Source: Hyalella azteca (lineage: Eukaryota; Arthropoda; Malacostraca; Amphipoda; Hyalellidae). Taken from it: a DNA stretch of 64,000 nucleotides. Location of the stretch: positions 1-64,000 of the forward strand of contig NW_025941620.1 in NCBI RefSeq assembly GCF_000764305.2, written 5' to 3'. Both the position numbers and the translations under genes were made by a program. The notes below the pieces were generated by a model, which had not been told where the DNA came from, ran no database searches, and was given only the letters and a program-made list of their open reading frames with translations. This document shows positions 21,901 through 29,272 of the stretch, piece after piece (position 1 is the stretch's first letter; each line of letters begins with the position of its first letter).

Positions 21901-24223
21901 TGGCAACTTGGGCCTTCAGGCTTGATAGTTCCAAACTTCCAGTTAGCCTTAGCCTACTCACTTGAGTCACATTCAGACTTTCCGTCATTTACGGTCATTA
22001 CACATACAATATTTTAGCAACCTGAGTAAATATGTTCACAGTTTACTTACCAATAACGATCGATAGAGCATAGTTATAACTTATAAGTTTATTTTGGAGC
22101 TCGAGAGAAATAATAGTATGCCAGTGCTGGATGTTATGACTTCATGCGTATCTGGTCTTGATCCAATTCCGCTATACCGGATTATTTATCTCGGGCAGTA
22201 CTTCTCAAACTCCGGTGAGTGTACCAGGTGTCGTTTGCGAAGGCATTGCATGTGGTGCGGGAACCAATTCGGAGTTTGAAGAATTTCTGAACAATTATTT
22301 TTCGCAGATTTCATTTTGTTAATATTTTGTTGACAAAACTTTGAGGAACGGGCTGATAAATGAAGGTATAGGCAAGCAAAACAAGAATAGACTGGAGGCT
22401 AAAGAAATCTTTTCTTTATTTGAAAAGTTTCAAGATGGTATAAATAGCCATCAATTCCACGAGACAGTTAGTTTGGTGCTGCCTAATTTTGGAAGCGGCT
22501 CCTCTTCAATAAGCGTGAAGAGGCAAAGGGGCCGCAACTCGCTCCCGCGTCTGCCCAANCATCATGACTGACCTGCCCGTCCCCCTGTCTCTTATACACA
22601 TCTAGATGTGTATAAGAGACAGGCATATATGGTGTTCTGTGGCATCAAGGCTTAGTCACCCGCCTCGCTTCGTACGGAGAGGTGTACTGCAAGTCGCTGC
22701 TACCATCCTTGAGTGGAATCAAGCAACAGAAGCCTGTAGTTTGGTATCCATGCTACATAGAGTGCCTATTTCGAGGCGCGCGGGACTTTGTCGCGCTCTC
22801 CTGAAAAGCTTAACTTATTGTCACGGAAATCCTATCTCCTACTAGAGTTTTGAAGCTACAGCGATGAGACATATACCATTCGATTCGTAAAGACCATACC
22901 TATCGACTAACGAAGCCCTTTTTTAGATTTGTGCATAGTTTGGATTCAAAATGGAGGGAGGAGGGGGAAATCTGAAAAAAAATGGAAAAATGCGTGTAAA
23001 AAAAACAAAGGCAAAAATCAAAAATCGGGCATCGTTACTCGATTGGCATGGTCTTTACGCATCGAATGATATGCGTCTCTATGTTGTAGCTTAAAAACCC
23101 TAGGAGGAGATAGATTTTTACAGTACCCCCTTTTTTGTCCTTTTCTATGAATTTCACGTTTTCTATCAAATTTTCCGAAAAAATCACATGAACAAAATGT
23201 GATTCTTTTGCGGTTTTACATATATGTGTGAAGTTTCAGAAAGATCCGTCCGTAAACAAAAAAGTTTTTGGAAAGGTGAACCTCCCCCTTAAAAGATAAG
23301 TTCAAAACTGGACTATCTTGCAGGAGCAAATAAACATTTTGATTACTGTAGCGTGTTAACTCAATGTTAGACTATCTTGCCGGCACCTTACCCAATACGA
23401 AAACAAATACATTAATTAATGAGTTAGATGAACACTTGGCCTTTTTGTAAGGCCAAACTAGGTCTAAATCGCCCAAATAAGGGCAGAAACTGCCTCGATA
23501 TCTAGATTGTAATTTCTCATTGCCATTTGAACAGTCATTGCTAAGTCATGCTCATTTCTCTGAGTGTATCAGCAGAGGACATTCACCAGAGACTAAGGAG
23601 AAGCCGCGCTTGGTGAGCTCAGCAGCGAAGGCGGAACAGTTGCGCAGCACCTGCTGCTGGTAGGCGCGGAACTCTGGCGTCATTGCCTGGGGCACGGGAG
23701 AAAGAGAGTTGGAGGACATTATAATCAAATAACATAATCCATGGGAATATATATTGGTTTATTGGGAGACATTATAAAATAATTCATCAGAATATATAAG
23801 GGTTTATTGGAAGCCATAATATGCTTGGAGATTTATAGTGGTGAGTAATAATCCTGCCCGACCCCCAACATGGCTGACCTGCCCGTCCCCCGCATGATTG
23901 ACCCGCCCGAATATTGCCGACGCTGCATCCACCCTCTGCATAGTGGGGATGAGACATTGCTTGTTTCAAGCTGGTGTGGCGAGATGAGGCAAGTAAGACT
24001 AAGAACAGCTGCATAGGTATATTAGACTGACTATTTCTATTGCATGTAGAGGGTTGGCATTGGCTTTTGGGCTGATTTAAGAGTTAAATTTTTGGGCTAC
24101 GGCAGCGCTCCCATAGTGATAGGAGATACCGAGATAGTACACATACAATATTCTAGGCTGAGTTTCTAGCAACCTGAATAAATATGTTCACAGTTTACTT
24201 ACCAATAGCGATCGATAGAGCAT
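12686..24223 (-). CDS. Shmt: Serine hydroxymethyltransferase, mitochondrial-type (whole gene)
   Basis: SHMT is a PLP enzyme that interconverts serine plus tetrahydrofolate with glycine plus 5,10-methylene-tetrahydrofolate in one-carbon metabolism. Eleven exons together give about 471 residues; roughly 20 more are missing, and the family total is about 480-505. The leader [22 protein letters not shown], rich in Arg and Leu and poor in acids, looks like a mitochondrial presequence. Family motifs in order: [65 protein letters not shown], the PLP-lysine block [13 protein letters not shown] (Lys near residue 265), [35 protein letters not shown] and the C-terminal [10 protein letters not shown]. 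Exon phases agree at every join checked. Exon 9 is out of place, exon 1 is duplicated and the QGGPHN exon is absent, so the locus is mis-assembled or rearranged. Confidence 0.93.
13358..13455. repeat. Direct repeat flanking the last SHMT exon, right copy
   Basis: Partner of 12366-12467; about nine positions in ten agree by eye. It lies in the last intron. Confidence 0.75.
13470..13931. mobile_element. hAT-type MITE with 8-bp target duplication
   Basis: It begins CAGAGGTGGGCAG and ends CTGCCCAGCTCTG, inverted repeats with one mismatch in 13. It is flanked on both sides by TCAACTAC (13462-13469 and 13932-13939), the 8-bp target duplication expected of hAT transposons. It has no transposase. 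The interior is built from repeats of GTAGCGGTAGCGG and GCTACATTT, and a second internal AGAGGTGGGCAGTAGCGCG at about 13786 suggests partial self-duplication. It sits in the last SHMT intron. Confidence 0.9.
14342..14515 (-). mobile_element. GCGCATTTTCTC element with (GTCC)n core
   Basis: The inverted ends GCGCATTTTCTC (14371-14382) and GAGAAAATGCGC (14504-14515) enclose GTCGACGAAAACTTGAGGTCA, a microsatellite of ACGG and ACAG repeats, and CGAGCACAATAGTGCATTTTTT. Conserved flanking bases (ACTCAGTACTCACTGCAGT) suggest that the mobile unit extends beyond the 12-bp repeats. Confidence 0.75.
14726..15066. repeat. 58-59 bp minisatellite spanning the SHMT exon-10 donor
   Basis: Six units start with ACTGAGTC at 14726, 14785, 14843, 14902, 14961 and 15009 (the fifth spacing is only 48). 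On the minus strand each unit repeats the end of exon 10 (GGGGGCATCAGGATGG) together with its donor GTGGGTCACC. The rightmost unit is the real exon end; the others lie in the intron and carry extra donor copies. Confidence 0.9.
15029..15184 (-). CDS. Shmt: SHMT exon 10
   Basis: The acceptor is GCCACAG. The exon completes a Gly, then encodes [16 protein letters not shown]...[15 protein letters not shown] and GGIRM plus one base, ending at donor GTGGGT (15028-15023). It covers the folate and PLP-phosphate contact segment of the family. GC content is clearly higher than in the exons at 18-20 kb. Confidence 0.93.
15205..15460. repeat. Intronic ~130-bp tandem repeat, shared with 23290-23430
   Basis: About two units of GTxAGTTCAACGCTGGACTATCTTGCAGGxGCAAACAAAC and GATACGCAAACAAATACATTAATTAA. 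A further copy lies at 23290-23430 beside the misplaced exon 9, which suggests that both stretches belong to the same intron. Confidence 0.75.
15461..15770. repeat. Transposon-like fragment abutting SHMT exon 8
   Basis: It contains two direct copies (15508-15572 and 15702-15766, 194 bp apart) of TCATCTTAAAGCTGACATTCTG..CTATxCAACGGTACCACTGC. The left edge AAAGGGGAGGTCTACC resembles the inverse of AGGTGAACCTCCCCCTT at 23273-23290. The right edge touches the 3' end of exon 8. Confidence 0.5.
15776..15860 (-). CDS. Shmt: SHMT exon 8
   Basis: The acceptor TTATTGCAG leads into [21 protein letters not shown] and INGALFP (Arg codon completed from exon 7). The family then continues with an S/GLQGGPHN segment, which is not present. 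The donor would be GTCGCT, a poor match, and transposon-like sequence begins there. The exon end may therefore be a break and not a true splice site. Confidence 0.8.
15845..16210. repeat. ~63 bp minisatellite spanning the SHMT exon-8 acceptor
   Basis: Six units, with CGCCACG-type anchors at 15853, 15918, 15979, 16043, 16106 and 16167. On the minus strand each carries ATTTATTGCAG/ACGTGGCGA or a decayed form, so both the acceptor and the first exon bases are copied upstream. The three nearest units keep an intact AG; the farther ones decay. Confidence 0.88.
16211..16858. other. SHMT intron with a stray junction copy and GGTT repeats
   Basis: Intron between exons 7 and 8. At 16472-16495 is an exact 24-base copy of the exon-10 acceptor junction (same bases as 15168-15191), followed by GGTTGCTGTGTGGTTGG repeats to about 16545. 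ORFs here are not conserved. Confidence 0.7.
16859..17019 (-). CDS. Shmt: SHMT exon 7, PLP-lysine exon
   Basis: The acceptor TATTCTGCAG leads into [18 protein letters not shown], then [15 protein letters not shown] and [20 protein letters not shown]. The Lys of TTTTHK is the Schiff-base lysine of the family. The usual AYLMADMAH is here SLLMGDMAH. The exon ends in a split Arg at donor GTCCTA, which is weak. Confidence 0.95.
17016..17230. repeat. Degenerate ~70 bp repeat at the SHMT exon-7 acceptor
   Basis: CTGCAGAATAAAT (about 17020), CTGCGGAATAAAT (17088) and CTGCAGAATGAAG (17162) begin three loose units. The third keeps ATGTCTGCAGAAT, which is the acceptor plus the first exon bases read on the minus strand. 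Confidence 0.6.
17231..17460. other. SHMT intron, nothing further seen
   Basis: Intron between exons 6 and 7, AT-rich, without recognisable elements. Confidence 0.5.
17461..17594. repeat. 30-bp minisatellite starting at the SHMT exon-6 donor
   Basis: Four near-perfect 30-bp units (starts 17461, 17491, 17521, 17551) of CACCACACTCCAGAACCTGG plus GACCAGCACC. On the minus strand the exon reads ATGAGGAAG/GTGGGTGCTGGTCCC and every unit repeats GTGGGTGCTGGTCCCAGG, so the donor is copied four more times in the intron. Confidence 0.93.
17595..17698 (-). CDS. Shmt: SHMT exon 6
   Basis: The acceptor GTTTGCAG is followed by a completed Asp, then [19 protein letters not shown] and [15 protein letters not shown]. 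PKLIIAGxSxYSR is a family hallmark. Donor GTGGGT is at 17594. Confidence 0.95.
17699..18103. other. SHMT intron with (AT)n microsatellite
   Basis: Intron between exons 5 and 6. A run of AT dinucleotides occupies about 17855-17881. Confidence 0.7.
18104..18204 (-). CDS. Shmt: SHMT exon 5
   Basis: The acceptor TTTTTTTAG completes a His, then [19 protein letters not shown] and [14 protein letters not shown] plus one base, ending at donor GTAAGG. This is the LTHG segment following LDLPDGGH. The intron to the right holds a 25-bp direct repeat (ATATAAAATCAATTATTTATCAA, about 18212-18260). Confidence 0.95.
18205..18638. other. SHMT intron
   Basis: Intron between exons 4 and 5. A 116-codon ORF at 18284-18634 is chance and overlaps the donor region. 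Confidence 0.6.
18639..18808 (-). CDS. Shmt: SHMT exon 4
   Basis: The acceptor TTCCACAG leads into [20 protein letters not shown], then [19 protein letters not shown] and [17 protein letters not shown] plus CA of a split His, at donor [17 protein letters not shown] is diagnostic for SHMT. Confidence 0.96.
18809..19245. other. SHMT intron, nothing further seen
   Basis: Intron between exons 3 and 4; AT-rich, no elements recognised. Confidence 0.6.
19246..19356 (-). CDS. Shmt: SHMT exon 3
   Basis: The acceptor ATCTGTCAG leads into [20 protein letters not shown] and [17 protein letters not shown]; donor GTACGT. It is 37 codons, phase 0 at both ends. It carries the [14 protein letters not shown] signature. 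Confidence 0.96.
19357..20320. other. SHMT intron with ATGGATAGGGTA minisatellite
   Basis: Intron between exons 2 and 3. At 20158-20235 about six degenerate copies of GGATAGGGTAAT occur. No other feature. Confidence 0.6.
20321..20485 (-). CDS. Shmt: SHMT exon 2
   Basis: The acceptor TTTTTTTCAG leads into [20 protein letters not shown] and [20 protein letters not shown], ending [13 protein letters not shown] at donor GTAAAT. It is 55 codons, phase 0 at both ends. The first 20 or so residues extend the mitochondrial-type presequence; the enzyme proper begins near LAEDDPVVW. Confidence 0.93.
20486..22050. other. SHMT intron 1 with minisatellite and N join
   Basis: At 20825-21070 are four to six degenerate units of CTGTGATTxGCTGTGATGTCATCCACTCC. 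A single N lies at 21592. No gene is supported. Confidence 0.6.
22051..22071 (-). CDS. Shmt: SHMT exon 1, copy next to exon 2
   Basis: ATG at 22071-22069, seven codons MLYRSLL, then donor GTAAGT in phase 0, which fits exon 2. The copy at 24203-24223 differs by one synonymous base (TTA against CTA) and shares about 75 bases of downstream intron. Sequence upstream of the ATG is unlike that of the other copy. Which copy is the true first exon is unresolved. Confidence 0.65.
22072..22584. other. Unassigned segment before the adapter
   Basis: It contains a 76-codon ORF (22341-22571) that runs over an N at 22559 and resembles nothing known to me. Bases 22560-22584 (CATGACTGACCTGCCCGTCCCC) resemble 23870-23893, so the DNA left of the adapter may derive from the 23.8-kb region. 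Confidence 0.4.
22585..22622. other. Nextera mate-pair junction adapter (artefact)
   Basis: The second full copy of the 38-bp palindrome CTGTCTCTTATACACATCT plus its complement. It generates a spurious ORF starting MCIRDR, a familiar sign of this contamination in protein sets. It lies between SHMT exon 2 and the misplaced exon 9, so it is a likely false join. Confidence 0.97.
22824..23120. mobile_element. Foldback element with ~80-bp imperfect arms
   Basis: The left arm (22824-22907, CCTATCTCCTACTAGAG through GAAGCTACAG to CGTAAAGACCATACC) is mirrored at 23043-23120 (GCATGGTCTTTACGCATCG through TTGTAGCTTAAAA to GGAGGAGATAG). The larger unit may end at CCTCCCCCTT (23290). Confidence 0.65.
23290..23430. 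repeat. Copy of the intron-9 repeat
   Basis: It matches the units at 15205-15460 (ACTGGACTATCTTGCAGGAGC, CAATACGAAAACAAATACATTAATTAA). It lies immediately downstream of exon 9 on the minus strand, as expected if exon 9 belongs in front of exon 10. Confidence 0.75.
23587..23686 (-). CDS. Shmt: SHMT exon 9, out of order
   Basis: The acceptor GTGCCCCAG leads into [20 protein letters not shown] and [13 protein letters not shown] plus one base; donor GTGAAT. The trailing G joins GC of exon 10 to give [10 protein letters not shown], exactly the family order. It therefore belongs between exons 8 and 10 (15184-15776), not 3 kb upstream of exon 2. A nearby mate-pair adapter and the shared intron repeat support mis-assembly. 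Confidence 0.92.
23687..24202. other. Segment between exon 9 and the second exon 1
   Basis: It has a two-unit ATTATAA..TATATATxxGTTTATTGG repeat (about 23715-23815) and short GCCCG-CCCCC-CATG repeats (23850-23905). The missing QGGPHN exon was looked for here and not found. Confidence 0.5.
24203..24223 (-). CDS. Shmt: SHMT exon 1, second copy with promoter-like upstream
   Basis: ATG at 24223-24221, MLYRSLL, donor GTAAGT. Upstream on the minus strand lie CACGTG and ACGCATGCGT within 60 bases, and the DNA is GC-richer. This copy therefore looks more like a genuine gene start than the one at 22051. Confidence 0.7.
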
Positions 24224-24259
24224 AGTTATAAATCGTAGCGCAGACGACATCCACTCCAG

Positions 24260-24278
24260 CACGTGCCCACGCATGCGT
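24260..24278. promoter_or_regulatory. E-box and NRF-1-like palindrome upstream of SHMT
   Basis: CACGTG (24260-24265) and ACGCATGCGT (24269-24278) sit 37-57 bases before the SHMT ATG. The second resembles the GCGCATGCGC site of NRF-1/Ewg, which controls many nuclear genes for mitochondrial proteins. No TATA box is evident. Confidence 0.35.
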
Positions 24279-24917
24279 CCAAAGTCCCGACCGAGCTCAA
24301 GCTAAGCTTCCATGGGTTGCTTTAATCCATAGTTTCAAAGGTGAACCGGGGCCAAAGATTCTTCGAAAAGTTAGTCCACACCATCTGACTTGAAGCGTAG
24401 ATAGGAGAGTTCAAAATGAATCTGGCACGAAACAGCACCTTGGGAGTTGCTGCTGTGAGGTCAGGCAACGAACTGGCACAAATTCTTCAGATAAAGGGAA
24501 GTTAAGTATTGGGCGAGATGTTAGTTTCACGTGGAATGTGCACACTAAAACTACTTCAAACGTCACCCAAATCATTTGTGGCACAGAGCAGGTGAGGATG
24601 AAAAATTTATGCCCGAAATTTATCAAATATTAATTTAATGAAAACTAAATCATAGTTTTTTGTTCATGTCGTATTAGTTGGTGGCATGTGCCTAGGATTG
24701 CGTGCGATATCTAAGTGTTACGAGATTGCAAAAAGTAAAAGAACCAAGCATCTTTCCAAAATGATCAAAAATATCAAATGTGAATCAAGTTTCTCGAGCT
24801 GGCTACCACAGCACAGATTACTTTTCACCTGAATTGGTTGTTGTTATTGTTGTTTTGATTATACTAAATTCAACTTCATCCAAGTGAAAACTTCGCACAT
24901 GACAACCAATAATTTCT
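24279..24917. other. Non-coding stretch, no genes seen
   Basis: Intergenic sequence upstream of SHMT; nothing recognised before the LINE remnant. Confidence 0.4.
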
Positions 24918-26170
24918 ATTTTGCCAAGGCATTTGTCTTGACAGTGTTCCTCATGAGCTGCTGTTGCATAAAGTGAAGTATTCGGAAATAGAGGGAAGGT
25001 ACTCCATTGGATCAGGAATTTTCTGTTAGGTAGACGACAACGTGTCAGTATTAACGAAACCGTATCTGACTGGGCATCAGTGCGCAGTGGCGTGCCATAT
25101 GGAATCGTTCTGAGGCCTGTTTTGTTCGTTGCTGTTATAAACGATCTGCCAGAAGTAGTGTCAAGTGTGTGTTTTATGTATGCTGACGACACAAAAGTTT
25201 ATAATACAGCTTAGGATGCGTCAAACAAAGTGCATCTGCAAGATGATCTTGATCGGGTAGTTGACTGGGCTGATACGTTGCAGCTGGATTTTAAAACTGA
25301 CAAGTGCAAGGTGCTTCAACTCAACAGGAACAATGAACAGTAAGATTACGGTATGAGAAGACCTGGTTGCAACTAGAGAGTTTTGATTGAAAATTCTAGT
25401 GTGGAAACAGATTTAGGAGTTAATGTCGACAAGGAGCTGGAATTTTCTAAGCATATTGAAACCCAAGTTAATAATTACAATAAACTGCTTGGACCGAACA
25501 GACGCTCTTACGAGTTCCTAAATGCAAAAGCGAACAAATTGTTATTTGTCGCGGTCTTGCGCCCGAACCTAGAGTTTGGAAGCAATGTGTGGTTACCGAT
25601 ACTTGGAAAGGACAAAAATTTCGTCGAGAGTGTAAAAACGTGCAACAAGGATAATTCCAGGCTTGAGGGGCAAGTCTTATGAAGATAGATCAAAGGTTGT
25701 GATACTTCCAAGCCTCTGTAATCGAAGTCTGCATGGGGACCTCATTGAAGTATACATGAATAATAATGGTTTACACAAGGTCCCAGAAAGATTACTAGAG
25801 TTTTATACAAGGACCAACACCAGGGGCCACGGCTATAAGCTAAAAAAATGCAGTGCAATCCATTCGTGTGACAGCACTGCTTCTCGCTTTGAGTCACCGA
25901 CATGCGGAACAACCTCCCTGATGATATTGTTGACGCTCCGAGTATAAACGTGTTCATGAATAAACTGGACAATGTTATGCAAAAGTGTGTGTTCAGTCTT
26001 GAAATGCCTGGCCACCTCCGGAACTAGTAACAGTCCAGTGATGATGTAACCCAACGTCTGTTGTAAAGATCTTGTCAAAAGGCCAGTTTTTTAGATCTGT
26101 GAACAAGTCACGTAAAGCACCGGAATCGGCCACAAGCCTAAACAGGCCTATTTCTTCAACGCCAAAGATG
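24918..26170 (+). pseudogene. Decayed CR1-like non-LTR retrotransposon (RT C-terminal half and 3' UTR)
   Basis: In shifting frames the plus strand encodes AKAF, KVLHWIRNFLLGRRQRVSI, DWASVRSGVPYGIVLRPVLF, INDLPEVV and the catalytic box YADDTKVY, then DWADTLQLDFKTDKCKVL. About 600 bases further on is the C-terminal motif LIEVYMNNNGL, where intact relatives read a DMIEVYKI-like sequence. Stops interrupt it after YNTA and after NNEQ, and frameshifts lie near 24935, 24985 and 25670. The endonuclease and most of the 5' half are missing, the usual outcome of 5' truncation. A related 3' fragment lies at 8225-8720. Confidence 0.85.
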
Positions 26171-28660
26171 CTATGCCATGCTAAATGAAATGTGTATTTT
26201 ATTCACATTCTTAGGCAATCAACGCATAAAGTACGCCTGCAAATCAACATGGCGTTCAACATTTTCAAACACGATATTCGAGGTAAGAATCACTATTTAT
26301 TTGTGTTATATAACTGCATCAGGCGGTAAACAACACAGTTAATATGAAAATAAAGATAATAATCAGTTGCTGTTGATTTTTAAGGTCCGTAATAGGTTTG
26401 AAGAAGCAGTAAGTTTGTCTACTAACTCTCCACTAATTCTCACTAGTACTGCAATATTAGTTCATAGAAGTTGAGCATGAACATCAACATAAAAATGAAG
26501 GAACACCATAAATTTATGATGGCTGCATAATTTTTTGAATACATCAATAATCGCAATTAAATCTGCACAAACGGTGCATACGAGATAATACGCGACCGGT
26601 TATGTGCACGCATGTTAGAACGTGTACACTGTACACGTGTCTCTTTTTTATTAATATCACAGTTTGTAATGTCTGCTACTGGCCACGTAACTGGATAATT
26701 CAGTTACATCCAGTTATCATGCTGTCCGATCAATTATACAAATCTTGTCACATTATTTAATACTTTCTCCTTATTTTGCAACATTTTGTAATAAATAAAT
26801 GTTAAGTATTTCGTCTACCTGAGTTCGTCACTCAATAATCATTTAGGCTGTCTAATTATCAATTATACAAATCTTGCTACATTATGCAATATTTTCGCCT
26901 TATTTTGCCACTTTTTCTTATAAACTATTATTAAGCATTTCGTCTACATGAGCTCGCCACTCAATATGGTCCAGAACACTTGAATGAAAATAGTTATTCA
27001 CGTGTTCAGTAGCATTCAACGCTGCAAAATTCATACTATTGCAATATTCAAAGCACCCATGAATGTGAAAGATTATATTTCGGACCCAATCTAATGTCGC
27101 TTGCAACAGGGCAAAATTATCCCGGAAACTCTTCTGACAAACAACATATGTAAGACCAAAATTAGTAACCAACATGGAATCACTTGATTAAAAAAATGTT
27201 TCTACTAGTGCACTCTCAGAAATTAGAAAACAAATAACAGCTGAAGGTACAGTGAGCAAGTTCAATAAATTAGTAACCAACATGGGCTTATACTTAATTG
27301 AAAAATGTTTCTACGAGTGCACTCTCACTAATTAGAAAACAAATTAAAACTGAAAGTACTACGTACAGTGAGCAAGTTCATAAGTAAAATACTGTCCTTG
27401 ATCTCAAAATCAATACGCGAGCTGGACTAAATTGAGTTTATCGGATCTATATCTTCCAAGAAGGACAGGTAGCTATATCATGAACTGTTCATGATCAATA
27501 ATTAATAATTAATATCAATGAAATAAATAATGAAACGATCAATAAAATAATGATAAATTGTTGTTGATTGGGCAAAATGTAATGATCTCAGTCTAGTGCC
27601 ATCACACACGTGTATTTACCTGTGAGGGTTTTGGTTAATATTTGTTGTAGCTCTATAGCGTTCCATTGTCTCCTGAAGTCATTAGCAATTTAACCAGCTT
27701 TTCTTTCATAATATCGTATCCTAAAGGATATTTTTAAAGAAAAGCTTATTTAATTTAATTTAATTTAGGCTAATTTAATAATTATAGCGTTCCATTGTCT
27801 CCTGAAGTCAGTATATTTCCGAAGAAAAGCTGGATTAGTCTTTAGACTTGACGCTGTGTATGTTGGGTTCAGATGTATAATATAATATAACAATATATTT
27901 AATAATAACACAGTCATACTGTTGAAGCGCGAGCAGCGATCTATACTTATATGCAGTGACATTCGAAATGTTGTTAGCATATTAAAAATGGATTCCGGCA
28001 ACCTGATTTTCGATGTGGCAACGTCATTGAAAAATATTGTTCGGCTTATTGGAAAGAGTAACAAGAAAATCAACAATAAAACTTTTCTGGTATTGAATCA
28101 AATTTATTAAAGGGATCTAATTAGTACGTGGAAGAAGTTTCATGTGACAGTTAGCCTTTGAGTTCTTTACGTCTTTGCAGCATGGAACAAAGAAATTCGA
28201 ATTTGGAGAAGAAATTTCTGAATTTGTAGTTTGTTTGAGAATCGTGAAAATTACTTTTCAATTCTCCCATATATACTCTCCGTCGTGTTTATTCCACGGG
28301 CACCTCGTGGATGGTCTTACACTTTTTTGTAGACTCGTTTTTTTTCGAAAAACACTTGCGAATTATTTTTTTCATGTATTTACTAGTTTTTAAATAAACC
28401 CTCATCAAGTCAGGGAATGTTCCAATAAACTGTGTCTAACAATGAATAATGAATTAGCAGTTAAAACTCAAACATCTTGCACCTAGAATGGCTGCGATAT
28501 ACTTTCTTTTTACTTAATTTCAAATTAGTTCGTTTTATACATATATATGTGGTTTTCTATAAGGATCCTTCATAAATTTATTTCGATTATGTTTTCACAG
28601 TATTACATGCTAGCCAGCACATTAGCTCTGGTTAAGTAAATCAGCTACACTCAATCAGGC
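26171..28660. other. Intergenic with three two-unit duplications
   Basis: Paired direct repeats: AATTATACAAATCTTG..TTCGTCTACxTGAG (about 26718-26843 and 26850-26966); CCAACATGG..GTTTCTAC..CAGTGAGCAAGTTCA (27167-27270 and 27276-27385); TAGCGTTCCATTGTCTCCTGAAGTCA (27656 and 27785). A possible tiny first exon MAFNIFKHDIR plus one base, followed by donor GTAAGA, occurs at 26249-26282. No gene is confirmed. Confidence 0.5.
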
Positions 28661-29272
28661 CAAAGCTTTAATGAATGTCATTCAACAACCAAAAAATATG
28701 CAGATCATTACAATAAATTGTCAAAATTAGAAGAAAAACGTAATGCCATTAAATGTTATCTCACTGTACATTCACTGTTTTTAAACGGTTCGGAAACACG
28801 CGAATCAGTTACACTCAAAGCTTTAATGAATGTCATTAAACAACCACAAAATATGCAGATCATTACAAGAAATTTTCAAAATTAGAAGAAAAACGTAATG
28901 ATATTAAATTTATCTCACTCTACATTCACTGTTTTTAAACGGTCCGGAAACACGCGAATCAGTTACACTCAAAGCTTTAATGAATGTCATTAAACAACCA
29001 CAAAATATGCAGATCATTACAATAAATTTTCAAAATTAGAAGAAAAACGTAATGCCATTAAACGTTATCTCACTGTACATTCACTGTTTTTAAACGGTCC
29101 AGAAACACACGTGAATCAGTTACACTCAAAGCTTTAATGAATGTCATTAAACAACCAAAAAATATGCAGATCATTACAATAAATTTTCAAAATTAGAAGA
29201 AAAACGTAATGCCATTAAACGTTATCTCACTGTACGTTCACTGTTTTTAAACGGTCCAGAAACACACGTGTC
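28661..29272. repeat. ~155-bp tandem repeat, four units
   Basis: CAAAGCTTTAATGAATGTCATT starts at about 28661, 28816, 28970 and 29127. Each unit continues to TTTTTAAACGGTCCGGAAACAC. The last two units end with CACGTG. The first unit is the most diverged. Confidence 0.92.

Noticed and set aside
22606..22845. 79-codon ORF starting MCIRDR
   Set aside because: Its first codons are the Tn5 mosaic-end adapter; the remainder has no recognisable domain.
24818..25192. 124-codon minus-strand ORF
   Set aside because: It is antisense to the LINE reverse-transcriptase remnant.
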